Shown here: piece after piece, positions 42,764 through 52,604 of the stretch | Layout: each line of letters starts with the position of its first letter | Numbering within the stretch: position 1 is the stretch's first letter | Assembly (NCBI GenBank): GCA_910583615.1 | Contig: CAJTXP010000019.1 | Coordinates: forward strand, 9,741 to 73,740 | DNA length: 64,000 nt | Direction of reading: 5' to 3' | Source of the DNA: an uncultured Lachnospiraceae bacterium | Lineage (GTDB): Bacteria > Bacillota > Clostridia > Lachnospirales > Lachnospiraceae | Program-made: the position numbers and the translations under genes | Notes under the pieces: generated by a model | Database searches by the model: none | What the model was told of the DNA's origin: nothing | Seen by the model: only the letters and a program-made list of their open reading frames with translations

Positions 42764-44689
42764 TCAAAAAGTTACTGCTTTTAATATGGACAACATACCA
42801 TTCAGACATTCATCATTTCTCATATAATGGCATAATTCTTTTATTTTTTCTTTTATCAGATAGATCTCATTTGAACTTGTCTCCTGCATGCAATTAAATG
42901 GTTTCACTATCTTACTGTTCCATTCTGTTGGAAGATTTCTTTTTGTAATTATCTTGTTTGAGCATTGGAAGATTTCCTGACACTCTTCATAATTATAATC
43001 ATTCAAACCAGGCCTCTCATTATCCCATCCACTTATTGTATCAAAAAAAATTAAAGGATACCGATTAGACGAAGTTCTGGCTCCCTCTATGGAATGGGTA
43101 ATAAATACCACATTATCTTTCTCATGAATAATATATGGCAGAAAATCATCAATCGTAAAAACAGACATCCCTGATGTTTTCAATTCGCAAAACGTATATC
43201 TGTTTACTCCAAAATCATAAACTCTATCCAGTCCCTTAACAAAACTCTGCATTGTTTTTACAATCACACTTTTTTCGTCCTTGTTTAGCTCCGATAAAAA
43301 TGTTGGAGAGTCGTCTACTATTTCCAATATTGTTACCGTATTCCCGACATTCCGTAACATAATACCAATGCTTTCATAATATCCGTGTATATTATTAGCA
43401 TACAGATTAGGAGGATCCAAAAAAATATAATGTCGATGTTTCTGCCTGCTCACCAATTTTAATATATCCTGTTCCAAAATCCCTCTTATTGGCAAAAATT
43501 GACCAGGAACAATATTTTTATTCATCCTCCATGCGTTGCCCATATATATCAAACTTTCCAAATGATGTCCTTCTTTTTCAAGTACAATAGAATAGTTAAA
43601 TGAAAAATCATAAGAATCTCTTTCTGTTTGCTGAAGACAGTCAAACACAGAAACCGCTGTATTTGCATCTCCATTCTGTGCATGTGCAATTCCATACAAT
43701 TCCATAAGACGCTTTTGCATCTTCGCGGATATGCCATATGTATCGCAGGACAGTTTGGCAATATAATTAATTACTGTATTATTATCATTCGCTTCCAATC
43801 TTTGTTCCAGGATATTCCAGGGAATTTCTTTTATTTCCATTTTATAATCTGCTTTATAACTATCGCAGTAATTCTCTATCATCTGTTCGTTCATAACAAA
43901 CAGCCCGGGAATATCTGAAGTTTCCTCATTTGTAATATTAATCCCATCTTCATATGGAGACAGTAAAATCGACCATTCCCCAAAAGAACTGTATTTTGTT
44001 AAAATATGATGTTTGCACAAAGACATACAATATAATTCTTCAATGTCTGTCTTCATTCCCCCAAAAAAGTGAACATAATAGTAGTTTTCATTATATCCCA
44101 GATTACGTTTCACCCATTCCATATCATCGGAAAAAATATAAAATTTCAATCCCTCAATCTTCTGATTCAAAAAAGTGATTGCAGCTTTATAATATTTCAA
44201 TGTTTCATCATTTGTCCATTGCAAAGCAAGAAAATCAGTTCGCCGCACATGTACTGCAACACTTCTGTCTTCTAATTTTGAAATAAAAAATGTCAGACAA
44301 CTTCTTTTAATTTCGGGCTGTAGAAAATTCCTCAATATATTCCTTTCCACTTCCAGAAAAAAAACAACAGCACTCTGTCCTGTAATCCATACATTTTTCT
44401 TTCCTTTCACAGCCTGAATCAACTCACTGCGATTCTTAAATTCTTCTATATTGATTATGCATTCAAATTCTTTCCTGAATTCAAAAGGAATATCATGCAA
44501 AGAAACATAATATATTTTTAAGTGATTGGGAATTGCCAGTAAATCCAAAACATAGGGTCGTGCAACTCCACCAAAATGACCACATACATCTAAAACCAAT
44601 GGTTGATTTAAATATTCTGCTACTGTGTATGCACACGCATACAAACGTAATTGATTTCCTGCTCCTCCTGACAGCGTCACAACAACCAC
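42764..44689 (-). CDS. GT11-like fucosyltransferase fused to an unknown C-terminal domain
   Basis: The N-terminal third (about 1-270) resembles GT11 alpha-1,2-fucosyltransferases: TLSGGAGNQLRLYACAY, then VAVHVRRTDFLAL (the HxRRxD donor-site motif) and KYYKAAITFLNQ. The remaining 370 residues include a probable helical-repeat part and a region with a second glycosyltransferase-like flavour that I do not recognise. I chose the GTG at 44689 because AAAGGAGGG lies seven bases upstream; the frame is open to 44737. The gene is visibly AT-rich against the rest of the window. It is last in the glycosylation island. Donor and acceptor are unknown. Confidence 0.72.
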   Translation of the reverse strand: MVVVTLSGGAGNQLRLYACAYTVAEYLNQPLVLDVCGHFGGVARPYVLDLLAIPNHLKIYYVSLHDIPFEFRKEFECIINIEEFKNRSELIQAVKGKKNVWITGQSAVVFFLEVERNILRNFLQPEIKRSCLTFFISKLEDRSVAVHVRRTDFLALQWTNDETLKYYKAAITFLNQKIEGLKFYIFSDDMEWVKRNLGYNENYYYVHFFGGMKTDIEELYCMSLCKHHILTKYSSFGEWSILLSPYEDGINITNEETSDIPGLFVMNEQMIENYCDSYKADYKMEIKEIPWNILEQRLEANDNNTVINYIAKLSCDTYGISAKMQKRLMELYGIAHAQNGDANTAVSVFDCLQQTERDSYDFSFNYSIVLEKEGHHLESLIYMGNAWRMNKNIVPGQFLPIRGILEQDILKLVSRQKHRHYIFLDPPNLYANNIHGYYESIGIMLRNVGNTVTILEIVDDSPTFLSELNKDEKSVIVKTMQSFVKGLDRVYDFGVNRYTFCELKTSGMSVFTIDDFLPYIIHEKDNVVFITHSIEGARTSSNRYPLIFFDTISGWDNERPGLNDYNYEECQEIFQCSNKIITKRNLPTEWNSKIVKPFNCMQETSSNEIYLIKEKIKELCHYMRNDECLNGMLSILKAVTF

Positions 44690-44717
44690 AACCAATCCCT
44701 CCTTTGTTTTTTTACTT

Positions 44718-45947
44718 TCAAATCGCAAACAGAACAATTTCCGCCGGTCCCCATTGCCATCCGTTACTCCTGAGATAAAACTGATAGTTCTTATTCATAG
44801 TATAGATTATCCTTGGAATCTTCCATATATCTTCATTATTATGATAAACGGATATAAGCAACTTGGGCTTTTCCTCTCTGATATGTCTGCTACAGCCCAG
44901 CAACGCATCTTGTTCAGCTCCTTCAATATCCATTTTTATTAAAGTTATCTTTTCTCTGATATCTTCATCCAGTGTCACAATCTCTATCTCTTTTCCTGTA
45001 TGGCCATCCGCAACCCTGTTAATTGTTGACTGTGGACCGCAGACAACCAAACTGCTCCTGCCGTTTTTACAGCCCGCTGCTTTGTTTCTGTATTCAATAT
45101 CCGAATATTTACTCAGATTTTTTTTCATCTCTTCCATACTGGAGGAATCAATCTCATAACAGAATATTTTTTTGTATCTACCATATGCGCTGATATAGCC
45201 TTCTACTGAGTCACCAATCCACGCGCCAAGATCAACAATTACTTCCTGATCATCGCACTTCAATAGATCCAGATCATAATAATCCGTAAAATTCCTCTCT
45301 TTCATAACATCAATGTAATCCAGATCAAATGTGATCCAGTTGTACAGCATACTGCAAAGAACTATTTTAGAACGCCAGTCTCCCAATCTGTTATATAACC
45401 AGATAAAATCTTCCCTGTGTTCTTTTAACACTGTTACTCTGTTCAAAATAACATCATATCGACTGTTATCTACATCCAACAGTCCCCACATCTCATTGTA
45501 TTCCTGATAATATACACAAAATTTGTTTACCAGTTCTGGTCCCTGGGACAGCAGTGATTTTTTGGCCTTTTCAACAATGATGTCAAAATCCACATATTGA
45601 ACATAATCCATCAATTTTATGAATTTCTCATCCCAAGTATTCTCAGCCTGAAATCTTTGTTTCAGAACCCCACACATCCTGTTTTCCCAATGACTGTATG
45701 CTCTGACCAGTTCTTTTCTGTACTTAAAATCTGTCACCCTGCTTTCCAGCTCATCCAGATTACAGAAAACAACTTTTTTACTTCCAATAAGTTCCTGATT
45801 TATATTTTCAATCATATACCCTAAATCCCATGTCAGGCTGATGATTGATTCGTCATAATCTTTTTCACACAGTTCCTGAATACTCTTTATCAATGCTCCC
45901 ACCTGATCAAGAGTCTCTTTTATCTGCATATAGGCACCCTTATTCAT
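44718..45947 (-). CDS. FkbM-family methyltransferase
   Basis: A 409-residue protein with an N-terminal helical domain of about 230 residues that I do not recognise and a C-terminal FkbM SAM-dependent methyltransferase domain. The SAM-binding motif is VIVDLGAWIGDSVEG near residue 236, and LIKMDIEGAEQDALLG and PKLLISVYHN follow. FkbM enzymes typically O-methylate sugars or polyketides, so methylation of a flagellin glycan is plausible. AAAGGTGAGAG precedes the ATG. Like the next gene it is AT-rich. Between licD and the GT11-like gene. Confidence 0.85.
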   Translation of the reverse strand: MNKGAYMQIKETLDQVGALIKSIQELCEKDYDESIISLTWDLGYMIENINQELIGSKKVVFCNLDELESRVTDFKYRKELVRAYSHWENRMCGVLKQRFQAENTWDEKFIKLMDYVQYVDFDIIVEKAKKSLLSQGPELVNKFCVYYQEYNEMWGLLDVDNSRYDVILNRVTVLKEHREDFIWLYNRLGDWRSKIVLCSMLYNWITFDLDYIDVMKERNFTDYYDLDLLKCDDQEVIVDLGAWIGDSVEGYISAYGRYKKIFCYEIDSSSMEEMKKNLSKYSDIEYRNKAAGCKNGRSSLVVCGPQSTINRVADGHTGKEIEIVTLDEDIREKITLIKMDIEGAEQDALLGCSRHIREEKPKLLISVYHNNEDIWKIPRIIYTMNKNYQFYLRSNGWQWGPAEIVLFAI

Positions 45948-45969
45948 TTTCTCTCACCTTTGATAATCT

Positions 45970-46911
45970 TTATACACTTTCCCACCTGAAACAATCAGGC
46001 AGTGATTCTCCCCGTTTTTCAAAAATATCCTGCAGCATCTCCATTTGATTTCTAAAAAACGGATAGGAATGAAAATAGTCTCTTACTGGTTTCATATAAT
46101 CTGGCCCATAGTCCAGCTGAAGCAGCGGATCATATTGTTCAGGAATCGGAATCGATGTATTTTCATAAGGAACTTCTATTATTTTCTCAAGACAAGGTCT
46201 TGAAATCCGATAATCTGACCGTTCATGCAATATAAACGGACGGGTTACCTCTCTGCACCCCGAATCCCAACAGGAAGCAGCAACCTTTTCTGCCAGATAT
46301 GCCAGCTGCTCCCCCATGGGATAATTCCGGTTAAAACGAAAACCGGTTATATTTTCTATACTGCTCACACCTGCCTCTCTGGCTTTTTCCCAAGTCAATC
46401 GCTCCGCTTCATCAAACTGATCCCAATATACAGCCAGATACGCAATACTCCAAAACAAATTCACTGCTGCCTCTTCTTCTCTTTTATCCTGCAGAACAGA
46501 GTCCCAACAGAAAATGTCTACCCCCATCATAAACGGGCAGCCATGAAACCTGTCCAGAAATTCCTGATCCACCCGAACTCTGTCACTGTTCATAATCCGG
46601 ATAATGGTAGGCTGTGTACCCAGCACAAACCAGCCATCCGGCAACTCTGTCTCTGCGTAATGCCGAAACTCCTCATAATCTCCCCGAAGCATTCCCAGAT
46701 CCATGTCGTCGTCCCATGGAATATATCCCTGATGACGAACTGCACCCAACAATGTACCACCATAAGCAAAATATTTCAGTTTGTATTTTTTACATATCCT
46801 GTCAATTTCCTTCAGGATCTCCAACTGTGCAGCCCATACCCGTTTCATCAGAGGCCTCACATAAAAACCTGCTCTCTCTTCCCCCTGAAAATACGTCTCA
46901 GAAAACTTCAT
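45970..46911 (-). CDS. LicD-family phosphotransferase-like protein
   Basis: A 313-residue protein with the LicD core: YGGTLLGAVRHQGYIPWDDD near residue 49, then a following DLGMLRGDYEEF. LicD enzymes transfer phosphocholine or similar phospho-groups to glycans, so it may put a phosphate-linked decoration on the flagellin glycan. AAGGAGATTT lies upstream of the ATG. It follows the array of glycosyltransferases directly. Its exact donor is not known. Confidence 0.86.
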   Translation of the reverse strand: MKFSETYFQGEERAGFYVRPLMKRVWAAQLEILKEIDRICKKYKLKYFAYGGTLLGAVRHQGYIPWDDDMDLGMLRGDYEEFRHYAETELPDGWFVLGTQPTIIRIMNSDRVRVDQEFLDRFHGCPFMMGVDIFCWDSVLQDKREEEAAVNLFWSIAYLAVYWDQFDEAERLTWEKAREAGVSSIENITGFRFNRNYPMGEQLAYLAEKVAASCWDSGCREVTRPFILHERSDYRISRPCLEKIIEVPYENTSIPIPEQYDPLLQLDYGPDYMKPVRDYFHSYPFFRNQMEMLQDIFEKRGESLPDCFRWESV

Positions 46912-46938
46912 ATTTAAAATCTCCTTTATTATCCATTT

Positions 46939-48096
46939 CTAACCACAGACAACCATCATCTCCCTTACGCGATGTCTATAAGTATGTTCTGCGGCCACTT
47001 TGTCATGTCCGCTTCTTGCAATCGCCTTCCGCTCTTCCTCATGATCTAAATAATAATCAATCTTCTGCAACAGATCCTCTTTACTTTCATAGTAAACAAA
47101 ATCCTCATCTGGTACAAAACGATCCAGAAAATCCGCCTGGAAATTGCTGAGAAGAAATCCTCCCGCTGCCATGATATCGATTGCCCGAAGCGGAATACCA
47201 CTGTGAATTCCCCGCATGGAAATATTCAGATTGATTTTGCTCTGTTTAAAAATCAATGGCATCTCGCGATAGTAATCTACCGCTCCATGGTTACGAAGAC
47301 CAGGAAGCGTAAACGCCTCATACTGGGTAAAAAAATCTACCGTATGATTTCTTGATATGGCATCTAAAAGATCAATACGTTCCACTGACGTAATTCTGCG
47401 GTTAATAATACGCTCTGCATAAAAATGTTCTTTGGGTTCTATGCTTCCCGGTTCATTTTTCATTGGATATGCCACAGACATATCCTCAATAACCGGTCCC
47501 AGAACATCCTGAATAAAATTATAACCGTGAACTTTCATCTGCGCTGCTGTGATCGCATCCAGATATCCTCTTGCAAACTCCGGCAGGAAGGCTGCCATCC
47601 GATCAAAAGGACTTCCCTCTTCCAGATAAAGAGAACCGACAAATGAAACATCATAAAGAAACGGCAATGGTTCCGACATCCCAGCGTCAATCTCATCCAA
47701 CCTTTTTACATTAGCCGCCATTGGCATATAATGCACCGTAGGAATACCTGCACTGTGAAATTTCAAATACAGTTCTTTATCAAAGACATAAATCACATTA
47801 CAGGGGTTTACCACTGTCGTTGAATAAAGCTGTGGATGGGGACTGTCGTAAACCCAGGAAATATACCTGATATTATGATTGTTGCAAAAATAAGAGAACA
47901 TTGGAAAATAATCAACTGTAAAAACAGCATCCGGTGACTCCTTTTGTAGAATCATGCAGAGCTCATTCTCCAGCTCCTGACCATATTTCGTAGCTTTTGT
48001 AACAGGAAACCGGACCAGTCTGTGTCCTTCCAGCTCAAAAGCCTCTTCCAGGTCTTTTCTTCCTACACTGTTCCACTCAAGATATAAGATTTTCAT
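46939..48096 (-). CDS. CgeB-like glycosyltransferase, array copy A
   Basis: One of seven paralogues with an N-terminal DUF3880-like domain and a C-terminal Glyco_trans_1_2 (GT-B) domain, 385 residues. Landmarks: ILYLEWNSVGRKDLEEAF, YISWVYDSPHPQLY, VSFVGSLYLEEG, NHGAVDYYREMP and AIDIMAAGGFLLSNFQADFL. The C-terminus has the array-wide HTYRHRVREM. Bacillus CgeB acts on the spore-coat glycan; here the flagellar context suggests flagellin. It starts three bases after GT2 copy A. It is the last member of the tandem array and differs from its sisters in the DIMAAGG loop, usually DIMG(C/S)GG. Confidence 0.82.
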   Translation of the reverse strand: MKILYLEWNSVGRKDLEEAFELEGHRLVRFPVTKATKYGQELENELCMILQKESPDAVFTVDYFPMFSYFCNNHNIRYISWVYDSPHPQLYSTTVVNPCNVIYVFDKELYLKFHSAGIPTVHYMPMAANVKRLDEIDAGMSEPLPFLYDVSFVGSLYLEEGSPFDRMAAFLPEFARGYLDAITAAQMKVHGYNFIQDVLGPVIEDMSVAYPMKNEPGSIEPKEHFYAERIINRRITSVERIDLLDAISRNHTVDFFTQYEAFTLPGLRNHGAVDYYREMPLIFKQSKINLNISMRGIHSGIPLRAIDIMAAGGFLLSNFQADFLDRFVPDEDFVYYESKEDLLQKIDYYLDHEEERKAIARSGHDKVAAEHTYRHRVREMMVVCG

Positions 48097-48099
48097 ATG

Positions 48100-49143
48100 C
48101 TAGCCTCCGATCCCTGTCCAGTGCCTTTTCACCTGCGCAACAATCTGCAGAAATCCTGCCCGATTCACAGAAGAATACAGGACCTCCAGCAGAAAACGGT
48201 ATAACTCTGAGAAGTCAGTGATATAGGGATCCAATCTGTAATCCGGTACATGTTCCCTTATAAATTCTCTCTCCAGTTGAAAAAGAGAAAATGACGGCTC
48301 ATCGTACTGCATGATCATCCATAACAAAAATCCCCACGCGTCACGCAGAGCATCATGCTCCAGTTCCTTATTATATTGCTGCCAGATACCGCGTTTTTTG
48401 AAATCTTTCCATTTCAGCATCTGCACTGTAATCCAGTCTATATGATGGTCGCTGTTTCTGGAAAGAGCCGTCGAATGAGGATTGACATAGTAATGATACA
48501 GATTTTTTCCTGTAAAATATATCTTTTCTGCATATACGTGCAGCAGGGGAGACCAGTAATGATCCTCATATGCCAGACCTTCCGGAAAAAATATTTCACG
48601 GTCCAGAAGCAGCTTTCTGCGTATAAGCTTTCCAACCGGCCCTGCCCCAAGTTTCTTGAATCTGAGAAGATACCTGGTCAGCTCCGCCCCATCCCCAATA
48701 ATATACTGCTCTTCTCCTGCACCTGCGTTCCTGTTTTCATCATCAAAACAAGTAAGAGAATCTGCGTAATCTCTCACCCATCCACAACAGACCACATCAC
48801 ATTCAAACCGGGTAACCGGCTTATAGAGCAGTTCAAAACAGTCGGCCTCAAGCCAGTCATCTGCATCCACGAATGTAATCCAGTCCGCAGACGCAATCGA
48901 CAGTCCGATATTTCTGGCTGTTCCCTGTCTCCCGTTCACCTTCTGGCGATACAATACCACCTGATCCGGCCAAAGGCTCTTCCATCTCTGCAAATGGATC
49001 CATGTATTATCCGAAGAAGCATCATCAATGCAGATAATCTCCAGATCAGCCGGTCCTGTTGTCTGATTAAGAACTGAAGTCAGACACCGGTCAATATATG
49101 GCGCAACATTATAACAGGGAATAATCACACTGATTTTCTTCAT
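48100..49143 (-). CDS. GT2 glycosyltransferase, array copy A
   Basis: A 347-residue family 2 transferase: KKISVIIPCYNVAPYIDRCL at the N-terminus, ICIDDASSDNTW, the FVDADDWLEADCFE metal-binding DXD, and YEDHYWSPLLHVYAEKIYF. There are no membrane segments. The frame is open upstream to 49392, but that overlaps CgeB copy B; the ATG at 49143 has GGAG six bases upstream and gives the standard opening. It stands alone next to CgeB copies B and A, so it may be half of a module that lost its sister. Confidence 0.82.
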   Translation of the reverse strand: MKKISVIIPCYNVAPYIDRCLTSVLNQTTGPADLEIICIDDASSDNTWIHLQRWKSLWPDQVVLYRQKVNGRQGTARNIGLSIASADWITFVDADDWLEADCFELLYKPVTRFECDVVCCGWVRDYADSLTCFDDENRNAGAGEEQYIIGDGAELTRYLLRFKKLGAGPVGKLIRRKLLLDREIFFPEGLAYEDHYWSPLLHVYAEKIYFTGKNLYHYYVNPHSTALSRNSDHHIDWITVQMLKWKDFKKRGIWQQYNKELEHDALRDAWGFLLWMIMQYDEPSFSLFQLEREFIREHVPDYRLDPYITDFSELYRFLLEVLYSSVNRAGFLQIVAQVKRHWTGIGG

Positions 49144-49156
49144 TTTTTTCTCCGTC

Positions 49157-50317
49157 TCAAAAATCAAACATTTCCCGAATCCGATGCCTGTAAGTGTGTC
49201 CTTCTGCCACTTTATCGTGTCCATTCCTTGCGATTGCCCGCCGCTCCTCTTCATGATCCAGATAATAATCGATTTTCTGAAGCAGATCTTCTTTACTTTC
49301 GTAATATACAAAATCTTCTCCGGGTACAAAGAAATCCAGAAAATCAGCCTGGAAATTGCTGAGCAGGAAACCGCCGCAGCCCATAATGTCAAAGGCGCGC
49401 AAAGGAATGCCGCTCTTCATTCCGCGCAGAGTAATATTCAGGTTGATTCTGCTCCGTCTGAATACGTGAGGCATCTCATCACAGTAATCCACCGGCCCAT
49501 GATTGCACACATTTGGAAGTGTAAAATCTTCGTAATACGTAAAAAAATCAACCATATGCTTTCCGGCAACAGCATCGAGCAGGTCAATACGCTCAATGGC
49601 TGTAATCCTGCGGTTAATCACCGCATTGGCATAAAGCCATTCATCAGATACTGTGGACCCCGGCTCACGCTTCAGCGGAAAGGCTTTCATCATCTCATCC
49701 ATAATCGGCCCCAGGACTTCCTCAATAAAATTATATCCCTGAACTTTCATCTGTGCGGCAATCAGCGCATTCAGATATCCTTTTGCATAATCTGAGAGAA
49801 GCGGCGTCATCTGATCGAAATAATTTGCTTTTTCCAGATAAAGTGATCCAACAAAAGAAACATCATAATCGTATGGCAACGGACTGGTATCATTTTTCGC
49901 CAGAAGGTCCAGCCGCTCCGTATTGGCAGCCATGGGCATATAATGTACCGTAAAAATACCTGCATTATGAAACTCCAGATACAGCTCCTTATCAAATACA
50001 TAGATCGTATTGCAGGGATTGAGCACCGTCCTTGAATATAGCCGGCCATAAGGACTGTCATAGATCCAGGCAACATAACGAATCTTTTCTTTTCTGCAGA
50101 ACTCAGATATTGCAGGATAATAATTGACAGTAAAAACTACATCCGGCGTCTTTTCACGTAATACGGTACGCAGCTGGCTCTCAACTTCCGGAAGATCTGC
50201 ATAAGTTTTTTCCATAAAGAAAAAAGGCGGACGGATCAGGATGTGTCCTTCCTTTATAAATGCTTCTTCCAGATCTTCTTTTCCTGTACTGCTCCATTCC
50301 AAATACAATATTCTCAT
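49157..50317 (-). CDS. CgeB-like glycosyltransferase, array copy B
   Basis: 386 residues with DUF3880-like and GT-B domains. Its N-terminal half matches copy C best (both have EKTY-DLPE, LRE-TPD-VF and NYYPAIS). RVGS is replaced by VSFVGSLYLEKANYFD, and the end has NHGPVDYCDEMP, DIMGCGGFLLSNFQADFLDF and HTYRHRIREMF. I chose the ATG at 50317, which gives MRILYLEWSST; the upstream extension to 50389 lies in the leader. The neighbouring copy C begins 55 bases beyond. Confidence 0.82.
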   Translation of the reverse strand: MRILYLEWSSTGKEDLEEAFIKEGHILIRPPFFFMEKTYADLPEVESQLRTVLREKTPDVVFTVNYYPAISEFCRKEKIRYVAWIYDSPYGRLYSRTVLNPCNTIYVFDKELYLEFHNAGIFTVHYMPMAANTERLDLLAKNDTSPLPYDYDVSFVGSLYLEKANYFDQMTPLLSDYAKGYLNALIAAQMKVQGYNFIEEVLGPIMDEMMKAFPLKREPGSTVSDEWLYANAVINRRITAIERIDLLDAVAGKHMVDFFTYYEDFTLPNVCNHGPVDYCDEMPHVFRRSRINLNITLRGMKSGIPLRAFDIMGCGGFLLSNFQADFLDFFVPGEDFVYYESKEDLLQKIDYYLDHEEERRAIARNGHDKVAEGHTYRHRIREMFDF

Positions 50318-50372
50318 AACATTTTCATTCCTTTCTTTCCCGCCGACAGACACATGCTGCTTATATGTAATT

Positions 50373-51539
50373 TCAGAGCAGGGAGTCAAACATCTCCCTC
50401 ACCCGATGCCTGTAAGTATGACCGGCTGCAATCTTGTCGTGGCCATTTCCTGCAATTTCCTTCCGCTCTTCTTCATGCTCCAGATAATAATCAATTTTAT
50501 AAAGCAGATCCTCTTTGTTTTCAAAATATACAAAATCTTCTCCGGGCACAAAGTAATCCAGAAAACCAGACTGAAAATTGCTGAGCAGAAAGCCGCCGCA
50601 ACCCATAATATCAATCGCGCGAAGCGGAACTCCGCCTTTCATCCCGCGCAGCGTAATGTTCAGATTGATTTTACTTTGTTTAAACACCAGCGGCATCTCA
50701 TTGTAATAATCTGCATATCCGTGATTGTTCAGATTCGGCAGGCGGAACCCTTCATACTGTGTCCAGAAATCAACGGTATGTTTCCTGGCTATGGCATCCA
50801 GCAGGTCTATCCGCTCGATTGCCGTAATTCTGCGATTTATCACATAGTTTGCATAATAATACTCTTTTGGCTCAAAACTCCCCGGTTCCTGGTCCACCGG
50901 ACAGACCTTTGTCAGATCCTCCATAACTGGTCCCAGAACTTCTTCAATAAAATTATATCCCTGTATTTTCAGCTGAGCGGCTGTAAGGGCATCCAGATAT
51001 CCTTTCGCATACTCCGGCAGAGCGTCTGCAATCTGATTATAAGCACCTCCGTCCTCCAGATAAAGAGATCCCAGAAACGATACATCATAAATATATGGTA
51101 AAGGCGTCGGTAAACTCCTGTCAATCGCATCCAACCGCTCCGTATTGGCAGCCAACGGCATATAATGTACCGTATGAATACCTGCATGATGAAATTCCAG
51201 GTACAGTTCTTTGTCAAAAACATAAATGATATTGCACGGATTCAAAACGGTTGCAGAATACAGCCGGCGATAAGGACTGTCATAGATCCAGGAAATATAC
51301 CGGATCTTACACTTATTACAAAGTATGGATATCGCGGGATAATAATTAACAGAAAAAACAATGTCCGGCGTTTCTTCACGAAGCAGAGACAGCATCGTCT
51401 GCTCCAGTTCCGGAAGGTCACTGTATGTTTTTTCTTCAATGGAAAAAGGAGGATAGATGTAGCTGTGGCCTTCTGCAACAAAGGCCTCTTCCAGATCTTT
51501 TCTTCCGGCACTCCTCCATCCCATGAATAATATCTTCAT
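50373..51539 (-). CDS. CgeB-like glycosyltransferase, array copy C
   Basis: 388 residues, same architecture as copies A and B. Markers: KILFMGWRSAGRKDLEEAF, YISWIYDSPYRRLY, SFLGSLYLEDGGAYNQ, NHGYADYYNEMP and DIMGCGGFLLSNFQSGFLDY. The start is the ATG at 51539 after GGAATGACGG; an open frame to 51704 covers the end of GT2 copy B and is not needed. The GW(R) near the start, where others have EW, and the NHGYAD variant distinguish it. Confidence 0.82.
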   Translation of the reverse strand: MKILFMGWRSAGRKDLEEAFVAEGHSYIYPPFSIEEKTYSDLPELEQTMLSLLREETPDIVFSVNYYPAISILCNKCKIRYISWIYDSPYRRLYSATVLNPCNIIYVFDKELYLEFHHAGIHTVHYMPLAANTERLDAIDRSLPTPLPYIYDVSFLGSLYLEDGGAYNQIADALPEYAKGYLDALTAAQLKIQGYNFIEEVLGPVMEDLTKVCPVDQEPGSFEPKEYYYANYVINRRITAIERIDLLDAIARKHTVDFWTQYEGFRLPNLNNHGYADYYNEMPLVFKQSKINLNITLRGMKGGVPLRAIDIMGCGGFLLSNFQSGFLDYFVPGEDFVYFENKEDLLYKIDYYLEHEEERKEIAGNGHDKIAAGHTYRHRVREMFDSLL

Positions 51540-51558
51540 ATTTCCGTCATTCCTTTCC

Positions 51559-52590
51559 TTATGGTATTTCCCAGCGTTTTCTGGCCTGTTCCACAATTTC
51601 CAGAAATTCAGTTCGGTTAATGGATGAATACAGCATCCGCAGAAAGAAACGATACAGTTCTGAATAATCTTCGATGTATCGATTGTTTTCATAGTCGGAC
51701 ACACGTTCTCTTATAAACTCCCGCTCCAGCTGAAAAAAAGAAAAAGGCGGATCATCGAATCTGAATATCACCAGTTTCACAAAACAGGCAGCATTCATCA
51801 AAACATCCCGTTCCATTTCCTCACGATATGCTTTAAAAAGACCGCGTCTGTGATAATCTGCCCATTTTATCATCTGCACTGTAATCCAGTCCATATGATA
51901 CATCTCATTTCTGGACATTACGGTTGCATGGGGATTCACAAAATAATGATATAAATATTCCTTTATAGTATAAACACCGGCTGCATAGACATACAGCAAT
52001 GGATTCCAGTACATATCCTCATAGGTCAGATCTTCCGGAAAGAATATTTCACAGTCTACAAGCATCCTCCTGCGGATCAGCTTTGCATGTATTCCATCTC
52101 CCAGAATTCCACTCCTGAGCAGAGACTTCCTTACTTCCTCTGTATCTACTGCAATATACTGTTCTTTCCCCCTGATCCTCCGGCTTTTATCCATATAAGA
52201 AAGAACTTCTGAATCATCTCTCACCCACTCACACGCAACCACATCGCAGGCATACTGCGTCACCGGTTCATACAGCTTTTCAAAAAAATCCGGTTCCAGC
52301 CAGTCGTCTGCATCTACAAAAGAAATCCAGTCGGAAGAAGAAACAGAGACTCCCATATTTCTGGCCGCTCCCTGCCTTCTGTTTACCTCCTGCCGGATCA
52401 GTACAACATGATCCGGATAAAGCTGTTCCCATCTTTGCAGATGTTCCCATGTATCATCTGTGGAAGCATCATCGATACATATGATTTCCAGACAGTCCAT
52501 TCCAATTGTCTGACCAGCAATGGAGGACATACATCTGTCAATATAAAGCGATACATTGTAGCAGGGAATAATCACACTTATTTTCCGCAT
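51559..52590 (-). CDS. GT2 glycosyltransferase, array copy B
   Basis: 343 residues: RKISVIIPCYNVSLYIDRCM, ICIDDASTDDTWEHL, RQEVNRRQGAARN and FVDADDWLEPDFFEKLY, with LTYEDMYWNPLLYVYA. It matches copy C most closely. I chose the ATG at 52590 with GGAGAGAAAT upstream over a TTG at 52608, which overlaps the end of copy C. GT2 copies C and B plus CgeB copies C and B form one complete four-gene module. Confidence 0.82.
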   Translation of the reverse strand: MRKISVIIPCYNVSLYIDRCMSSIAGQTIGMDCLEIICIDDASTDDTWEHLQRWEQLYPDHVVLIRQEVNRRQGAARNMGVSVSSSDWISFVDADDWLEPDFFEKLYEPVTQYACDVVACEWVRDDSEVLSYMDKSRRIRGKEQYIAVDTEEVRKSLLRSGILGDGIHAKLIRRRMLVDCEIFFPEDLTYEDMYWNPLLYVYAAGVYTIKEYLYHYFVNPHATVMSRNEMYHMDWITVQMIKWADYHRRGLFKAYREEMERDVLMNAACFVKLVIFRFDDPPFSFFQLEREFIRERVSDYENNRYIEDYSELYRFFLRMLYSSINRTEFLEIVEQARKRWEIP

Positions 52591-52604
52591 ATTTCTCTCC
52601 GGTT

